From: JAAUTS01 sp038250235
GTDB taxonomy: Bacteria; Verrucomicrobiota; Verrucomicrobiia; Methylacidiphilales; JAAUTS01
Assembly: GCA_038250235.1 (NCBI GenBank)
Contig: JBBSCO010000065.1
Span: 1-14,044, forward strand
Reading direction: 5' to 3'
DNA: 14,044 nt
The translations under genes and the position numbers were made by a program. Positions 1 to 7,338 of the stretch are shown here, piece by piece (position 1 is the stretch's first letter; each line of letters opens with the position of its first letter). A model generated the notes under the pieces. The model was not told the origin of the DNA, searched no databases, and saw only the letters and a program-made list of their open reading frames with translations.

Positions 1-2
1 AA

Positions 3-299
3 CTGTATGTGCTGCTGCGAAATCCCGCAGTGATGGCGCAGCCCTTATCCGCAAAGGCTGCCCGGGATTTGGTGGTGTCCTATTGGAAAATTCCCAATGT
101 GATGAGGCTGGAAAACGCACCGATCATGGACCAAGTCTGGGCTATGGCGGGCAACCGGGACTACCCTCGGCGGCAGGTCTTTGATGCACGGCTTGGCCTC
201 ACTTTGCGTCATGGTGGTGTGACGCATTTTGCCACTTCAAACGTAAAGGATTTTAAGGGTTTGGGATTTAAAAAAGTATGGAACCCTCTGTCGGTATGA
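3..299 (+). CDS. PIN-domain ribonuclease (VapC-type toxin), 5'-truncated
   Basis: This is the C-terminal part of a PIN-domain protein. VapC-type members are Mg-dependent RNases that act as toxins of type II toxin-antitoxin systems. The frame is open to the left edge (it reads LYVLLRNPAV), so the GTG at 9 is probably not the true start and the gene begins outside the window. The end shows the usual PIN pattern: VFDARLGLTLRHGGV followed by THFATSNVKDFKGLGF and a final VWNPL. The Asp of FDAR and the Asp of NVKDF fit the later acidic metal ligands. The first catalytic Asp would lie upstream and cannot be checked. No antitoxin is visible downstream; VapB is normally upstream. Family assignment is firm; the toxin role is inferred. 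Confidence 0.8.
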   Translation: MYVLLRNPAVMAQPLSAKAARDLVVSYWKIPNVMRLENAPIMDQVWAMAGNRDYPRRQVFDARLGLTLRHGGVTHFATSNVKDFKGLGFKKVWNPLSV

Positions 300-550
300 C
301 CACGGCTTTTCATCGGCTACGATTGATCTGGCTCTGCCTGGCGGGGTTGCTGTGCGCTACGTCGGGGAGCTTTGCGTCAAATCGGGGGCATGATAGCAGT
401 GGTGACGGATTACTTGCCGCAAAGGCAGGAGGTAGAACAATCGCAGACACTTTACCTAAAGGCATAACTGATATTAAAAACGCAAAAGAGGCGTCTAGTG
501 AGGCTTCTAGGATCACGTCTCATCATTCAACTTTTGTAAATCAGTTGTGA
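278..550 (+). CDS. Hypothetical small secreted protein (doubtful ORF)
   Basis: This open frame of 90 codons overlaps the end of the PIN gene. An internal ATG at 296 is the alternative start. From that start the product begins with a basic stretch, then a hydrophobic core (LIWLCLAGLLCA) and a plausible signal-peptidase site after GSFA. The mature part would be about 60 polar residues with no recognisable domain. The last 16 or so codons lie inside repeat copy A (503-612), so the C-terminus comes from repeated sequence; the repeat copy at 2786-2897 encodes a similar end in one frame. There is no clear ribosome binding site at either start. It may be a real exported peptide or a chance ORF. Confidence 0.3.
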   Translation: MEPSVGMTTAFHRLRLIWLCLAGLLCATSGSFASNRGHDSSGDGLLAAKAGGRTIADTLPKGITDIKNAKEASSEASRITSHHSTFVNQL

Positions 551-612
551 GTATCTAAACAAGAGCAGTTGCACGACCTTTTGGGATTGTTCGGGCTGGA
601 TTGTTTGGCCTG
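503..612 (+). repeat. Diverged direct repeat, copy A (upstream of sugar module)
   Basis: This pairs with copy B at 2786-2897 in the same orientation. By hand alignment the 35 bases from 513 match 29 of 35 without gaps, including TAAATCAGTTG. The last 34 bases match 29 of 34, including TTTTGGGATTG and TCGGGCTGGA. The middle is more diverged and differs slightly in length. Both copies keep a weak GGCT...(A/G)GCC inverted pair near the right end. I do not recognise the element. It could be an old mobile-element footprint or a duplicated intergenic region. Confidence 0.65.
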
Positions 613-630
613 AAAGGGGGCTAGGGTAAC

Positions 631-771
631 GTGACCATTAATGTATCATATGCCAGCATGTTCCCCGCTTACGGTCGTAACAACCAGATCAAAGAGGCTG
701 AAGCCATGGGTGCCAAAGCCCGGGTTTTTTCATGGGGCGGAAAAGTGATTCCGGAAAAACCGGCTGAGTGA
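631..771 (+). CDS. Short ORF of unknown origin, possible gene remnant
   Basis: This 46-codon frame starts at GTG 631 (or ATG 658) and ends at TGA 769-771; an in-frame TAG at 622 closes it upstream. The product ends with YGRNNQIKEAEAMGAKARVF followed by SWGGKVIPEKPAE. That looks like protein-like helix and strand sequence rather than random translation, and resembles the C-terminus of a larger enzyme, but I cannot name the family. A purine-rich stretch AAAGGGGG at 613-620 lies about 10 bases before the GTG. Sitting just after repeat copy A, it may be the tail of a gene removed by rearrangement. Otherwise the 551-852 interval holds only the end of repeat A and about 80 bases with no visible signal. 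Confidence 0.3.
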   Translation: MTINVSYASMFPAYGRNNQIKEAEAMGAKARVFSWGGKVIPEKPAE

Positions 772-852
772 TTCAGGCAGTGCATCAAAATAGCGTAAGT
801 GAAGATCATAAAATGACAAGACAGCGACGATGACAATGATGCATTGTCAGGT

Positions 853-1866
853 ATGAACAAAGTTCGTCTCGCTCTTATTGGAACCGGCGGTATATCCGCT
901 GCGCACGCCGAAGGCCTAATCGCTCACAAGGACAAAATCGAATGCGTCGCGCTCTGTGATGTCTCGACTGAGAACCTTAAAAAACGCAGTGACCAGCTCG
1001 GCGGCGTAGCCGTGCAATACAGCGACTGGAAGAAAATGCTGGCCGAAATGGGTGATAAAATCGACGCGGTGGACATCTGTCTCCCCCACCACCTGCACAG
1101 TCCCGCCATCCTGGATGCGGCCAAGGCCGGAAAGCACATCCTTTGCGAAAAACCGCTCTGCATTAATCTGGAAGAAGCCGACAGAATTGTCGATGCGGTG
1201 AAAAAGGCGGGGATCATCTACATGTCCGCCCACAACCAGCTCTTTTTTCCCGCCGTCCAAAAAGCAAAGGAAATGCTCGATGCCGGTAAAATCGGGAACC
1301 TTATCTGGCTGCGCTCCCAGGACTGCTTCGTTCCGGGTCTCGGTGCCTTCGCCGGCAAGTGGCGCTCGGAACTTAAGTTCCAGGGTGGAGGCGAACTTAT
1401 CGATACCGGCTACCATCCCAGCTACCGGCTGATGTACCTCGCAGGAGGCGAGATCGAAGCCGTGCGGTCCACCATGGGCCGTTTCCGCCATCCGATCGAA
1501 GGTGAAGACACGGCCTCGGTACAGGTGCGTTTCAGCAACGGGGTCATTGGCGAAATCCTGACCTCCTGGGCCATCCCACTTCCCTATGGTACGCACCAGA
1601 TCCACCTAGTTGGTGACAAAGGTCAGATCTTCGGCTCGGGTAACACACTCTACTATCTTCCAGATGGATTCCAGGAACCAGCCAGTCTCAACCTGCCCGA
1701 CACCGGCAGTTCCTTCGTCCTACAGATGGCGCATTTCGCCGACTGCATCCAGAACAAGAAACGCCCCATTCATTCCGTGGAAGAAGGCCGCGCCGTTCTC
1801 CAGATCATCCTCAACGCTTCGAAAAATGCCGATGGCTGGCAATCCACCGCCCCGGTCAAAGTCTGA
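853..1866 (+). CDS. Gfo/Idh/MocA family NAD(P)-dependent oxidoreductase
   Basis: This is a cytosolic sugar or cyclitol dehydrogenase of 337 residues, the usual length for the family. The N-terminal Rossmann domain (about 1-120) opens with the dinucleotide fingerprint GTGGIS (10-15) and closes with the family EKP motif (99-101), whose Lys is normally catalytic. The C-terminal alpha/beta domain carries GGGELIDTGYHPS (178-190), where Asp184 and His188 fit the usual substrate-site positions. I take the ATG at 853 because the product then starts directly with the first Rossmann strand (NKVRLALIG); a TTG at 844 in the same frame would add three residues. Neither has a good ribosome binding site. 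The next gene starts 18 bases downstream, so the two are probably co-transcribed. Substrate is unknown. Similar pairs work in inositol or 3-keto-glycoside metabolism. Confidence 0.9.
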   Translation: MNKVRLALIGTGGISAAHAEGLIAHKDKIECVALCDVSTENLKKRSDQLGGVAVQYSDWKKMLAEMGDKIDAVDICLPHHLHSPAILDAAKAGKHILCEKPLCINLEEADRIVDAVKKAGIIYMSAHNQLFFPAVQKAKEMLDAGKIGNLIWLRSQDCFVPGLGAFAGKWRSELKFQGGGELIDTGYHPSYRLMYLAGGEIEAVRSTMGRFRHPIEGEDTASVQVRFSNGVIGEILTSWAIPLPYGTHQIHLVGDKGQIFGSGNTLYYLPDGFQEPASLNLPDTGSSFVLQMAHFADCIQNKKRPIHSVEEGRAVLQIILNASKNADGWQSTAPVKV

Positions 1867-1884
1867 ATTCAGTATTCCACTACA

Positions 1885-2772
1885 ATGACAAAAAGCACGA
1901 TCCATCAAACACGCACAGGCTCCTTTCCCATCGGTTTCCGCAAAGGATTTTCCGAATGGCAGAAGGACCTCTCCAGCGTTCTGAATTGGGCCAAGGATAA
2001 CCACTTCAGCCTGGTCGACATCGGACGGGATGCCGACAGCTCCGCCGCTCTTGTCCGCCAGGCCGGCCTCAGCATCGGTTCGGCCGATCTTCTGGTCTGG
2101 CAGGACATGATTTCACCTGACGCCGGAAAACGCCGTGATGCCGTAGCCAAGAACAGCGACTACATCCAGGCCGCCACCCGGGGAGGTGCCCTGAATTTCT
2201 TCACCGTGATGCTACCTGAAAAACCGGAACTGCCGCGCATTGAGAATTTCGCATTCATGGTAGAATCCTTTGCCCAGCTTGCCCCTGTCCTGGACGCGAC
2301 AGGTTCCAAGATCGTCATTGAGGGCTGGCCTGGGAATGGGGCCCTGTGCTGCACACCGGAGGGATATCGCGCGTTCCTTAAGGAAATGACGGGCGGTTCT
2401 ATGGGCATCAACTACGATCCTTCACACCTAGTCCGCATGGGCATTGATCCCCTGCGTTTCCTGCGCGAATTCATCAGCCACGTGTATCATGTACATGGCA
2501 AGGACACGCTCCTTTTTCCAGACGCCCTCTATGAGTTTGGCAATTTACAGCCTGCGACCTTTGCCCTGGCCCGTCGTTTTGGCGACCAGGTCTGGCGCTA
2601 CACCATTCCCGGGCATGGTATTATTTCCTGGGTGGAAATCTTCGGCCTGCTCAAGGAAGCCTCCTACCAGGGCGCGGTCAGCATCGAGCTGGAAGACGAA
2701 AACTTCAACGGCAGCATCGAAGGCGAGAAAGAAGGACTGCTTCAGTCAGCCTCCTATCTTTCTGGTGTATAA
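1885..2772 (+). CDS. Sugar phosphate isomerase/epimerase-like TIM-barrel protein
   Basis: This is a 295-residue protein of the xylose isomerase-like / AP endonuclease 2 TIM-barrel superfamily, which isomerises or epimerises keto-sugars and cyclitols at a divalent metal. The four expected metal ligands can be placed on successive strands: Glu146 (IVIEGWPG), Asp178 with His181 (NYDPSHL), the His pair 202/204 (VYHVHGKD) and Glu278 (SIELEDENF). The PGHG at about 262 before the last strands is also typical. It starts 18 bases after the dehydrogenase stop, with no clear ribosome binding site. Together the two could oxidise a sugar and then rearrange the keto product, as described for E. coli YcjS/YcjR. 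That comparison is an inference from family pairing, not from close similarity. Confidence 0.88.
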   Translation: MTKSTIHQTRTGSFPIGFRKGFSEWQKDLSSVLNWAKDNHFSLVDIGRDADSSAALVRQAGLSIGSADLLVWQDMISPDAGKRRDAVAKNSDYIQAATRGGALNFFTVMLPEKPELPRIENFAFMVESFAQLAPVLDATGSKIVIEGWPGNGALCCTPEGYRAFLKEMTGGSMGINYDPSHLVRMGIDPLRFLREFISHVYHVHGKDTLLFPDALYEFGNLQPATFALARRFGDQVWRYTIPGHGIISWVEIFGLLKEASYQGAVSIELEDENFNGSIEGEKEGLLQSASYLSGV

Positions 2773-2785
2773 ACTTGGTTGTCAA

Positions 2786-2897
2786 GCCCTTAGGGTCGCG
2801 TCCCAACATCCAACATTTATAAATCAGTTGAACCGTTTCAGCATGAGCATTAACGTGACCTTTTTTTGGGATTGATCGGGCTGGAGCATTTAGCCTG
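2786..2897 (+). repeat. Diverged direct repeat, copy B (downstream of sugar module)
   Basis: This is the second copy of the repeat at 503-612, in the same orientation, beginning 13 bases after the stop of the TIM-barrel gene. It shares AAATCAGTTG, TTGGGATTG and TCGGGCTGGA with copy A. With copy A it brackets a segment of about 2.2 kb holding the short ORF, the dehydrogenase and the TIM-barrel gene. No transposase is visible between or beside the copies. Confidence 0.65.
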
Positions 2898-3051
2898 GCT
2901 ATCCTTTGAGGCCTAGAGTTGCGGGAAATCTATTAAGGGGCAGCGAGGTATTGAAATGCTTTGAAACAAGGTTTGAGACCATTTGAAGCTTGAAAGGAAA
3001 GTGGGATGACCTCGCTCAATGTTGATGGTTAGACATGACCCTAAATGCATC
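2898..3051. other. Non-coding junction between convergent units, with 8-bp inverted repeat
   Basis: This is a gene-free stretch between the plus-strand sugar module and the decayed minus-strand HAD gene. It contains a perfect 8-bp inverted repeat, AGCGAGGT at 2942-2949 and ACCTCGCT at 3009-3016, enclosing about 60 bases rich in TTGAA words. Next to it is TTAGACATGACCC, directly after which the HAD reading frame begins. I see no clear rho-independent terminator. The abrupt loss of HAD homology at about 3054 suggests that a foreign sequence or deletion junction lies here. Confidence 0.35.
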
Positions 3052-3648
3052 TCACCGCCCGGGGACACGGCATCTCCAATGAAAATCATCTCTAATGGCG
3101 ATGCCGTGCTTGGCGGCATCATTGGAGGTCGCGCCACCAAGCCGCACTGAAAAGTCGGGGATTTGCTTGTCTGGGAGATTCTTGATAGCCTCCCTTTTGG
3201 TAAAATCCGGTTCCCACTTCTTCTTTTCTTCAAGCGGAGCCTTCTGTCCCAGGGCAGAATAGGTGATCTGGCTTCCCCGGTCTTCGATGGTTCCTCCCGA
3301 AGATTTTTCGCTCTGAAAGCCGGATAAGGCAATGGATTGCCGAAATGAAGCGCTAATTTTTGTTTTTTTTGAATCGGTAAAATCTTCCGAATAGAGCAGT
3401 TTCCAATCGGATTCATATGGATGGAATATGGTTCCACAGGTTGGCAGAAGAGATAAGTTTCTAAGGCGTTCGTCCAAGGTAAGATAAACCAGTACCTGCT
3501 TCTCAAACTGCTGCCAGGCACCTCCGGAAATGACAGACACCTTCACGATGCCAAGAAGAGTGTTCAGCAGCCTGGCCATTTCGGGATCGATTGATGCCTT
3601 ACTTTCAGCAAGGGTGACGTCCAGATCAAAAACAATGAGCTTTTTCAT
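3052..3648 (-). pseudogene. HAD-superfamily (phosphomannomutase-like, HAD-IIB) phosphatase, frameshifted and truncated
   Basis: The N-terminal two thirds is a normal HAD-IIB protein. It has the nucleophile motif DLDVT (residues 8-12), motif II VISGG, and the region SQITYSALGQKAPLEEKKKW followed by DFSVRLGGATSND, typical of eukaryote-type phosphomannomutase relatives. The frame then leaves the family at about residue 178 (KHGIAI) and runs out at 3052. In the next reading frame of the same strand, at about 3054-3100, the lost motif IV is still legible: PLEMIFIGDAVSPGG. Compared with the family, about 15 codons between the two parts are missing with a change of frame, and the 40 or so residues after GDAVSPGG are absent. 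It starts 10 bases after the PPK2 stop, so it was the distal gene of the operon. Mg-binding is split across frames, so activity is unlikely. Confidence 0.8.
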
Positions 3649-3658
3649 GATGGTGGAT

Positions 3659-4528
3659 TCAAAGTTCTTTGCGGATCTTCTTCAATTCCTTACGGCGCGC
3701 TTTATCCGCCTTCGGGTAGGTCATGTGGAGTCCTTTCAACTTATCAAGGATGATCTGAGAAACGATCAGGCGGGCATTATGTTTGTCATCTGCCGGGACA
3801 ATATGCCAAGGCGCTGTTTCCGTGCTCGTCGCACCGAGGCACTTTTCATACGCCTCCATATAGTCATCCCACCGTTCCCGCTCATTGACGTCCGCCATGC
3901 AGAATTTCCAGTTCTTGTCCGGTTCGTCAATACGGTCCAGGAAACGCTTGCGTTGCTCATCCTTTGAAAGGTGGAGAAAGAATTTGAGAATGCGCGTGCC
4001 ATTGCGGTGCAGATGGGCCTCAAGATCCACGATGGATCGAAAGCGTCCCTCCCAAACAGCATTCCCTATGATCAGGTCCTGCGGTAGTTGTTGTCCGAAG
4101 AGAAGCTCCGGGTGGACGCGAACGATGAGGACTTCCTCGTAGTAGGAGCGGTTGAAGATGCCAATCCGCCCACGTTCGGGCAGACGTCGGGTAGTGCGCC
4201 AGAGAAAATCATGTTCCAACTCCTCCGAGCTGGGCTGTTTAAAGCTGAACACCTGACAACCCTGCGGATTGACTCCCGACATGACATGACGGATGGCACC
4301 ATCCTTGCCCGCAGCGTCCATTGCCTGAAAGATCAGCAGTAAAGCATGGCGATTGGATGCGTAATGCAGACGTTGCAGCCCGCTCAATTCCTCAACACCC
4401 TCCTTGAGATAATGGTGGTATTGTTTCTTCGACTTGTAATAGGACTTCACCAGCGTCGGCCACTCTTTGAGGGTGACTTTTTCGCCGGGCGGCACCCGGA
4501 AGTCTTTGGAATTGATTTTGGTCTTCAT
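3659..4528 (-). CDS. ppk2: PPK2 family polyphosphate kinase (polyphosphate:nucleotide phosphotransferase)
   Basis: This cytosolic enzyme of 289 residues moves phosphate between polyphosphate and nucleotides. The Walker A loop is AMDAAGKDGAI (69-79, Lys75), followed by HVMSGVNPQGCQV. The Walker B region is RIGIFNRSYYEEVLIVRV (121-138), and the lid is RKRFLDRIDEPDKNWKF (193-209). It is complete at the family length. The FNRSYYEEV form resembles the PPK2 group often called class III, whose members phosphorylate AMP and ADP from polyphosphate; the class call is my inference. Its ATG overlaps the DUF2254 stop by four bases (ATGA, 4525-4528), so translation is probably coupled. In context it would supply ATP or ADP from stored polyphosphate during stress. 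Confidence 0.93.
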   Translation of the reverse strand: MKTKINSKDFRVPPGEKVTLKEWPTLVKSYYKSKKQYHHYLKEGVEELSGLQRLHYASNRHALLLIFQAMDAAGKDGAIRHVMSGVNPQGCQVFSFKQPSSEELEHDFLWRTTRRLPERGRIGIFNRSYYEEVLIVRVHPELLFGQQLPQDLIIGNAVWEGRFRSIVDLEAHLHRNGTRILKFFLHLSKDEQRKRFLDRIDEPDKNWKFCMADVNERERWDDYMEAYEKCLGATSTETAPWHIVPADDKHNARLIVSQIILDKLKGLHMTYPKADKARRKELKKIRKEL

Positions 4529-5877
4529 GCGTTGTTGGGTTGTTCGTGAATTGGAAGAAGCAGCTCTGCTTTGAGTGCTTCGCGCACTTGCGCCAACCGG
4601 CCCTCAAACCGGGACTGGTCGTGGGGGGGCTCGCCGGTGCGTTTAGCCAATTCAGTAATCCATTCCACTTGTTCACGGAGAAGTTGCCGCCGATTGGGAT
4701 CGGACGTCAGACTCGCAATGGTTTGCACTGAATCCAGCATCCGCAGCATCATGCTAAGATTACCCTTGGCTCCCTCCCTGATTTGGTCGAATGCCTCGGA
4801 CAACAGGCTTTGAAAGCTCGGTCCGACGGCAATCACTCGCAGCGCTCCATCTTCGTAGCGGTGCGATGCGGGGATACTTTGGGTTGCGAGCCGTGCCAGA
4901 ATAACCGTCAGGTAATCCACGCAAGTCACGGCGGTAGTAGTGTCGTTGACGCCAGGCGAGAGTGCCTTCAACGCCACATCTACAATCTGTCGGATGCCGA
5001 AGGCCGCATCTTGTTCCAGTGTGCGATAGCTACTCAAGCTAAAGGTCGCCTGCAGCGCGACAGTCGTCTCAGCGCTCGGCGGATTGTCGAGACTAAGCGA
5101 AACCAACGCGGTGTTCTCGACCACAAATTCTCCGATACCTCGCTCCATCCTCACCACGGTTTTCTGTTCGCGTGCCAGGCGCAGGAGGGCACTGTTATCC
5201 ACGCTCTGAATGTAACCACTCTTCAGGGCCGGAACGGTCTGCCACTTTCCCCCGTTCAGCGGGAGGGAAGATAGGTCATCTGGGTCTTCATCTGCGCCGC
5301 TCGCGAGTTGTTTTGGAAACAACCGGTCAATGGCCTCGACGGTTTCATTAGCAACAGACGCAATAATGCTGGAAGCCTGGATCGATGAGGCAACGTGATG
5401 AATAAAGAAGATGAGAAGACCCACGCCGCCCACCGCCAGCACGAAGCCGAAGAAGACTGCGAGGTTCGGAACAAATACCCCCTCATCTCCGCCACGAATC
5501 GTGCGCAGCACGATCAAACAATACGTAAAAATGCCGCAGAAGATTCCCAGCACAGACTGCGTCACCCGGCTGCTCATGAAGTTCCGCAGAATGCGAGAGG
5601 AATATTGGCTCGATGCCATTGATAGTGACACCAAGGTCATGGAGAACGTAACCCCCACCACCGACATCATCGAACCGGCAATCGTGGATAACATCCCCCG
5701 TGCTCCCTCAGCTCCCGCACCGAATAAGCGAGGCCATTGAGCCAGCCAGAGATCACTCTCATGGGAGTCCACGTCAATCACAGCAACCGCGAGCATAACG
5801 CTGGCCGCGACGATCAGCGTGGGGGTAAACCAAAGATTTGACCGCAGATTGCTCCAAAGAAGTTTAACTTTTTTCAT
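4525..5877 (-). CDS. DUF2254 domain membrane protein
   Basis: This 450-residue inner-membrane protein matches the DUF2254 family, whose function is not established. There are four predicted membrane segments: about 17-36, 61-89 (with VTFSMTLVSLSMASSQYSSR just after), 105-127 and 134-163 (ending FFIHHVA). A long soluble C-terminal half follows; it includes the family stretch LKALSPGVNDTTTAVTCVDY at about 310-330. The start is the ATG 3 bases after the MscS stop. No strong ribosome binding site is seen, consistent with coupling to the channel gene. The N-terminus MKKVKLLWSNLRSNLWF reappears in diverged form in the remnant ORF at 8798-9022. Confidence 0.88.
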   Translation of the reverse strand: MKKVKLLWSNLRSNLWFTPTLIVAASVMLAVAVIDVDSHESDLWLAQWPRLFGAGAEGARGMLSTIAGSMMSVVGVTFSMTLVSLSMASSQYSSRILRNFMSSRVTQSVLGIFCGIFTYCLIVLRTIRGGDEGVFVPNLAVFFGFVLAVGGVGLLIFFIHHVASSIQASSIIASVANETVEAIDRLFPKQLASGADEDPDDLSSLPLNGGKWQTVPALKSGYIQSVDNSALLRLAREQKTVVRMERGIGEFVVENTALVSLSLDNPPSAETTVALQATFSLSSYRTLEQDAAFGIRQIVDVALKALSPGVNDTTTAVTCVDYLTVILARLATQSIPASHRYEDGALRVIAVGPSFQSLLSEAFDQIREGAKGNLSMMLRMLDSVQTIASLTSDPNRRQLLREQVEWITELAKRTGEPPHDQSRFEGRLAQVREALKAELLLPIHEQPNNA

Positions 5878-5880
5878 GGA

Positions 5881-7338
5881 TCAGTTTTCTCTGTTGCCGG
5901 GTTTAGAGGAATTAATGGGACGAACACTGGTGCTCTTACCCAATAGATTCTCGTCCTCGTTCACCGGCTTGGCTTGTCGGGCCTGCTCCTCAAGAATTCC
6001 AGACTCGTTGGACAACCCCGCTTCCGCCTTGGTGGACACTGCATCCAATTCCTCCGAACGCGGTAACTCGCCGGATGATTTAAGCGGAACAGAGTCCTTC
6101 GTTGGCTCTTGCTTTGTGTCGAGCATGGTGACAGGAACACCGCGCGGGAATACGACTTCCCGCGCCTCGTCCGGCATGCTGATGCCGTGTTTTTGAAACG
6201 CGCGTTTCACGAGCCGGATGACGGAAGACCGCACCTTGAGCCAACTGTGTTCATGGCCATTGATCCAAAAGTAGATCCTTAAATTGACGGTCGCTTTACC
6301 TAGATCGTCCGCCAGCACCCAGGGCTCTGGCTCTTTCAAGACCGCCGGATGATCCAGCAGCACGTTCAAGGCGACCTCCTGGGCTTCATCAATCGCGTCG
6401 TCGTAACCGATTCCAACGACAAAGTTCTCGCGCCGGTTAGGAGTAGCAGTGAAGTTTTGAAGCGTGCTCTTGTAAACGGCGGCGTTGGGGACCTGCACGA
6501 GATTTCCGTCGGTAGTCAGCAGCACGGTAGTGCGGACATTCAACTGCTGCACATAACCGGTGACTCCGGTGATTTCAACCAAATCCCCCGTTTCAAACGG
6601 TCGCTGGATGCTCAGGAAGATGCTGGCTAAAAAGTTCTCGGTGATGTCCCGGAAGGCAATGCCGACCGCCAGGCCGACCAGGCCGGTTCCGCCGACGATG
6701 GTCAAAGCCAGTTGGGTCAAACCGGAGACCCTCAGGACGATATAGGTGCCCACAAGAAACACGATCACGCCCAGGCCCCCTGCGAGGACGCCACGCAAAA
6801 GTCTCGCCCGGACACGTGAGCCGAGAAATTTCCGGGTGCCGCGGGCTGTCAACAAACCGGCCCCCGCCGACAAGGCCAGAATAAACAGCGCGAGGATGAG
6901 AAACGGGAGGGAACGGATGAAATCGTGCAAAAGTCCTGACAGCCCACTCCTCGCTGCTCTGAAGTCCCAAGCGGACGGCTGGGACACTTCGATCCGGTTG
7001 GCCACGGCGACCACGTCCTGGGTGTTGCGGGCCAGGTCACCCGCCCACTTCTTGACCTCATCACTGTCAGCCTGGCCACTGAGAAAAACAACGCCGTCCT
7101 CAACGTTGACTTCTGGAACATTGAACCAGCCGGTGGCCTCCATAACGTTCTGGAGGCGCTTGCGGATTTCCTCATCGTGGGCGATAGGCTGCACGGCCAC
7201 TTTTTCCGGTGCGGGAGAAAGATCCTCTTTCTTGGGGGCAGGTGGATTCTGCAACCCGACCGCGTCTCCTTGCGCCATGACCAGCGTGGTTACTGTGCAC
7301 CAGCAGAGGAAGATCAAAAATGCAGCCATTCTTCTCAT
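5881..7338 (-). CDS. Mechanosensitive channel, MscS family, with N-terminal BON domain
   Basis: This 485-residue small-conductance mechanosensitive channel would release solutes on osmotic downshock. Order of parts: signal peptide 1-22 (cleavage after VMA), BON domain about 54-118 (HDEEIRKRLQ, VEDGVVFLSGQADS), membrane segments about 142-166, 181-203 and the pore helix 206-228 (GGTGLVGLAVGIAF), then the MscS beta domain with FRDITENFLASIFLSIQRPF and GDLVEI. The alpha/beta domain runs to about 395. A hydrophilic Ser/Glu-rich tail of about 85 residues follows. BON domains bind membranes or periplasmic partners; here the domain would be periplasmic. The gene has the best ribosome binding site in the operon and overlaps the pyruvate kinase stop by four bases. 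Confidence 0.92.
   Translation of the reverse strand: MRRMAAFLIFLCWCTVTTLVMAQGDAVGLQNPPAPKKEDLSPAPEKVAVQPIAHDEEIRKRLQNVMEATGWFNVPEVNVEDGVVFLSGQADSDEVKKWAGDLARNTQDVVAVANRIEVSQPSAWDFRAARSGLSGLLHDFIRSLPFLILALFILALSAGAGLLTARGTRKFLGSRVRARLLRGVLAGGLGVIVFLVGTYIVLRVSGLTQLALTIVGGTGLVGLAVGIAFRDITENFLASIFLSIQRPFETGDLVEITGVTGYVQQLNVRTTVLLTTDGNLVQVPNAAVYKSTLQNFTATPNRRENFVVGIGYDDAIDEAQEVALNVLLDHPAVLKEPEPWVLADDLGKATVNLRIYFWINGHEHSWLKVRSSVIRLVKRAFQKHGISMPDEAREVVFPRGVPVTMLDTKQEPTKDSVPLKSSGELPRSEELDAVSTKAEAGLSNESGILEEQARQAKPVNEDENLLGKSTSVRPINSSKPGNREN

Noticed and set aside
844..852. TTG start for the dehydrogenase
   Set aside because: The ATG at 853 places the Rossmann strand at the N-terminus as usual, and the TTG has no better ribosome binding site.
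916..1605. 229-codon minus-strand ORF inside the Gfo/Idh/MocA gene
   Set aside because: It lies wholly antisense to a well supported enzyme gene; its translation shows no family features.
2913..3521. 202-codon minus-strand ORF overlapping the HAD gene
   Set aside because: Most of it is an out-of-frame shadow of the HAD gene. Only its segment at about 3054-3100 is meaningful, as the frameshifted motif IV.
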